Assembly: GCA_964363305.1 (NCBI GenBank)
Contig: CAYIHX010000055.1
Coordinates: 1-22,778 of the forward strand
Length of the DNA stretch: 22,778 nucleotides
DNA from: CAYIHX01 sp964363305
GTDB taxonomy: Bacteria; Bdellovibrionota; UBA1018
Reading direction: 5' to 3'
Shown here: in pieces, positions 21,802 to 22,778 of the stretch
How positions within the stretch are numbered: position 1 is the stretch's first letter
How the letters are laid out: each line of letters opens with the position of its first letter
Notes under the pieces: model-generated
Seen by the model: the letters and a program-made list of their open reading frames with translations, nothing else
The model's database searches: none
Told to the model about the DNA's origin: nothing
Position numbers and translations under genes: made by a program

Positions 21802-22090
21802 TTCTCCGAGCTGTACTGATATTGGGTGGTAACTGAGTTGGGGAAGCCCGCCTTCTCCACTTTCTGGGTCAGGTTGCCGTTGCCGTCGAAGGTGTAAAAG
21901 TATTTCCAGTCTTCCTGGAGCACTAACTTTTTCGGATCATAGGTCGAGGCGCCGTCGGCATCGGCGATTCGGTTGTAGAGCGAATCGTAGCTGAACGTCT
22001 CGGTCGAGAGCTCTCCCGGCAAGGTGCTGGTGACGCCGGTAATTTGCGATTCGTCGTCGTTCTGCAGGTTAAGCACTTCGGCACGCGCAG
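21792..22090 (-). pseudogene. Rhs/YD-repeat core fragment
   Basis: About 95 residues of Rhs core: LNLQNDDESQITGVT, FSYDSLYNRIADADGAS, YFYTFDGNGNLTQK, TTQYQYSSENQL, then stop. FDGNGNLTQK is a classical YD repeat. The fragment starts 14 nt after the immunity gene and lacks both ends of an Rhs protein. It is therefore a displaced core piece rather than a gene. The first part is duplicated at 18749-18842. Confidence 0.85.
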
Positions 22091-22338
22091 CTATTCGATG
22101 AACGATCCGTCAGGCCGAACAATAAAGTCCTCTGAATGAGGCCTATAGGCTGACCAGCCACCTGCTACATTGATATTGCCAATTACGCGAATGTTCCCCG
22201 GTTTGCCGCTGTCCCAGTAATATAGAAGCTTAATTTCATACGTCGTATCGCCGTCATTTACCTCGTATGAAACAGATTCGTCCTTTAAGACAAAAGTCAC
22301 TAGCTGCGCGTAAGGAATCGCTTTAATCTTCTCGAGTT
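21988..22338. repeat. long direct repeat, copy 2 (Rhs fragment plus complete immunity gene)
   Basis: Partner of 18749-19096. Here the homology continues on both sides into intact sequence: Rhs core to the left and the immunity-gene start to the right. This copy is therefore the less damaged one. Confidence 0.8.
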
Positions 22339-22393
22339 GTTCTAGGAGAATTTTACTGGCTTTTTCCTTGTTCATGGCAGTGTTTTTTTTCAC
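22091..22393 (-). CDS. candidate immunity protein of the Rhs toxin
   Basis: This 100-residue soluble, acidic protein begins at a GTG that overlaps the toxin-tip stop (GTGA, 4 nt); an ATG six codons in is the alternative start. N-terminal helix (KILLEQLEKIKAIPYAQL), then beta-rich sequence (TTYEIKLLYYWDSGKPGNIR) and the ending GGWSAYRPHSEDFI..DGSFIE. The position immediately after a polymorphic-toxin tip, the small size and the coupling are typical of cognate immunity genes. A truncated paralogue occurs at 18845-19096. The family is not one I can name with confidence. Confidence 0.72.
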   Translation of the reverse strand: MKKNTAMNKEKASKILLEQLEKIKAIPYAQLVTFVLKDESVSYEVNDGDTTYEIKLLYYWDSGKPGNIRVIGNINVAGGWSAYRPHSEDFIVRPDGSFIE

Positions 22394-22778
22394 GGCAATA
22401 TTCGTCCTGGTTTGATTATGGGAGGCGCAGGAACACGAAATAGTGTTCTATTGCTTCCATCTATTCCGTTTTTCCAAATATCAAGCTGAAAATGATACTG
22501 CTTACCTAGCAGATTGAATCCATGGTGGGGTGGATCAAACCTAAGGCTGTATTTGTTGTAGCCTGCATTGCTCAAGCCTTTGGCGTAGCCGGCAAATCCG
22601 CCGCCAATCCCACCTCCGATCCCGCCACCCACCGCGCCAGCTACCAGGCCCTCCATCGCCAACTGACCGGGATCCTGACCGGTCAGTATACCTTCCAAGT
22701 ATCCTAGACCAGCGCCGGAGCCCCCTCCTATGATTGCTCCGATCACCGCGCCCACGATGACACCGGCAAGAACGGCGG
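22390..22778 (-). CDS. C-terminal part of an Rhs-family polymorphic toxin (5' part beyond the window)
   Basis: The open frame enters from the right edge and has no reliable start inside the window. It encodes a Gly/Ala-rich membrane-active-looking pretoxin stretch (AVIGAIIGGGSGAGLGYLEG, then GAVGGGIGGGIGGGFAGYAKG). A short tip of about 57 residues follows, with RFDPPHHGFNLLGKQYHFQL, then DIWKNG. The Gly-rich stretch is typical of the region between an Rhs core and its toxin. The His-rich DPPHHG..GKQYH cluster could form a catalytic site, for instance of a nuclease, but this is inference. The next gene overlaps by 4 nt and is the likely immunity gene. The Rhs core presumably lies just right of the window. 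Confidence 0.72.
   Translation of the reverse strand, partial: AVLAGVIVGAVIGAIIGGGSGAGLGYLEGILTGQDPGQLAMEGLVAGAVGGGIGGGIGGGFAGYAKGLSNAGYNKYSLRFDPPHHGFNLLGKQYHFQLDIWKNGIDGSNRTLFRVPAPPIIKPGRILP

Noticed and set aside
18749..22338. Transposon or insertion sequence explaining the repeats
   Set aside because: The repeats are coding Rhs/immunity sequence in direct orientation, with no transposase, terminal inverted repeats or target duplications visible.

Overview
The window looks like chromosomal DNA from a moderately GC-rich Gram-negative bacterium. The evidence is several lipoproteins with clear lipoboxes, Sec-exported beta-rich proteins, a DsbD-type reductase, a UbiB kinase, a zinc-finger RecO and a receiver/PilZ-like pair. 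The mix resembles Bdellovibrionota or other former Deltaproteobacteria, but nothing here fixes the lineage. Genes are tightly packed, with 1-4 nt start/stop overlaps, TTG starts and convergent genes that share their 3' ends.

Layout, left part (1-10.5 kb). A coiled-coil ORF abuts an EamA/DMT transporter (+). On the minus strand a lipoprotein with a LecA-like domain, RNase R (rnr) and a UbiB/ABC1 kinase follow one another. tRNA-Leu(CAG) comes next, then a metzincin-type metalloprotease lipoprotein (+). A minus-strand pair encodes an unusual DOMON-like/DsbD fusion whose stop overlaps the start of an Isc/adrenodoxin-type 2Fe-2S ferredoxin.

Middle part (10.5-17.9 kb). A likely promoter overlapped by a palindrome starts a four-gene plus-strand operon: SlyD-type FKBP, pseudo-receiver/PilZ-like protein, intact receiver/PilZ-like protein, lipid-anchored Ppx/GppA-family protein. 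It runs 74 nt into convergent recO. After tRNA-Ala(CGC) comes a HTH-nucleotidyltransferase (MNT)/HEPN toxin-antitoxin pair. Its HEPN partner is frameshifted, and it has a striking palindromic operator. Two secreted proteins of unknown function and a small ORF follow.

Right part (17.9-22.8 kb, minus strand). This is an accessory Rhs/polymorphic-toxin region. At the right edge is the C-terminal tip of an Rhs-like protein (Gly-rich pretoxin stretch plus a short His-containing tip), followed by a coupled candidate immunity gene. To the left lie displaced pieces of Rhs core, a truncated second copy of the immunity gene inside a repeat of about 350 bp, a 46-bp Rhs-core repeat flanking an outer-membrane-like gene, and cargo genes (membrane protein, Cys-rich secreted protein, beta-barrel-like protein) spliced to Rhs fragments. 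I read it as an orphan toxin/immunity cassette array degraded by recombination.

No stretch over 300 bases is left without a gene or gene remnant. No CRISPR array, rRNA, transposase, integrase or replication origin was seen.
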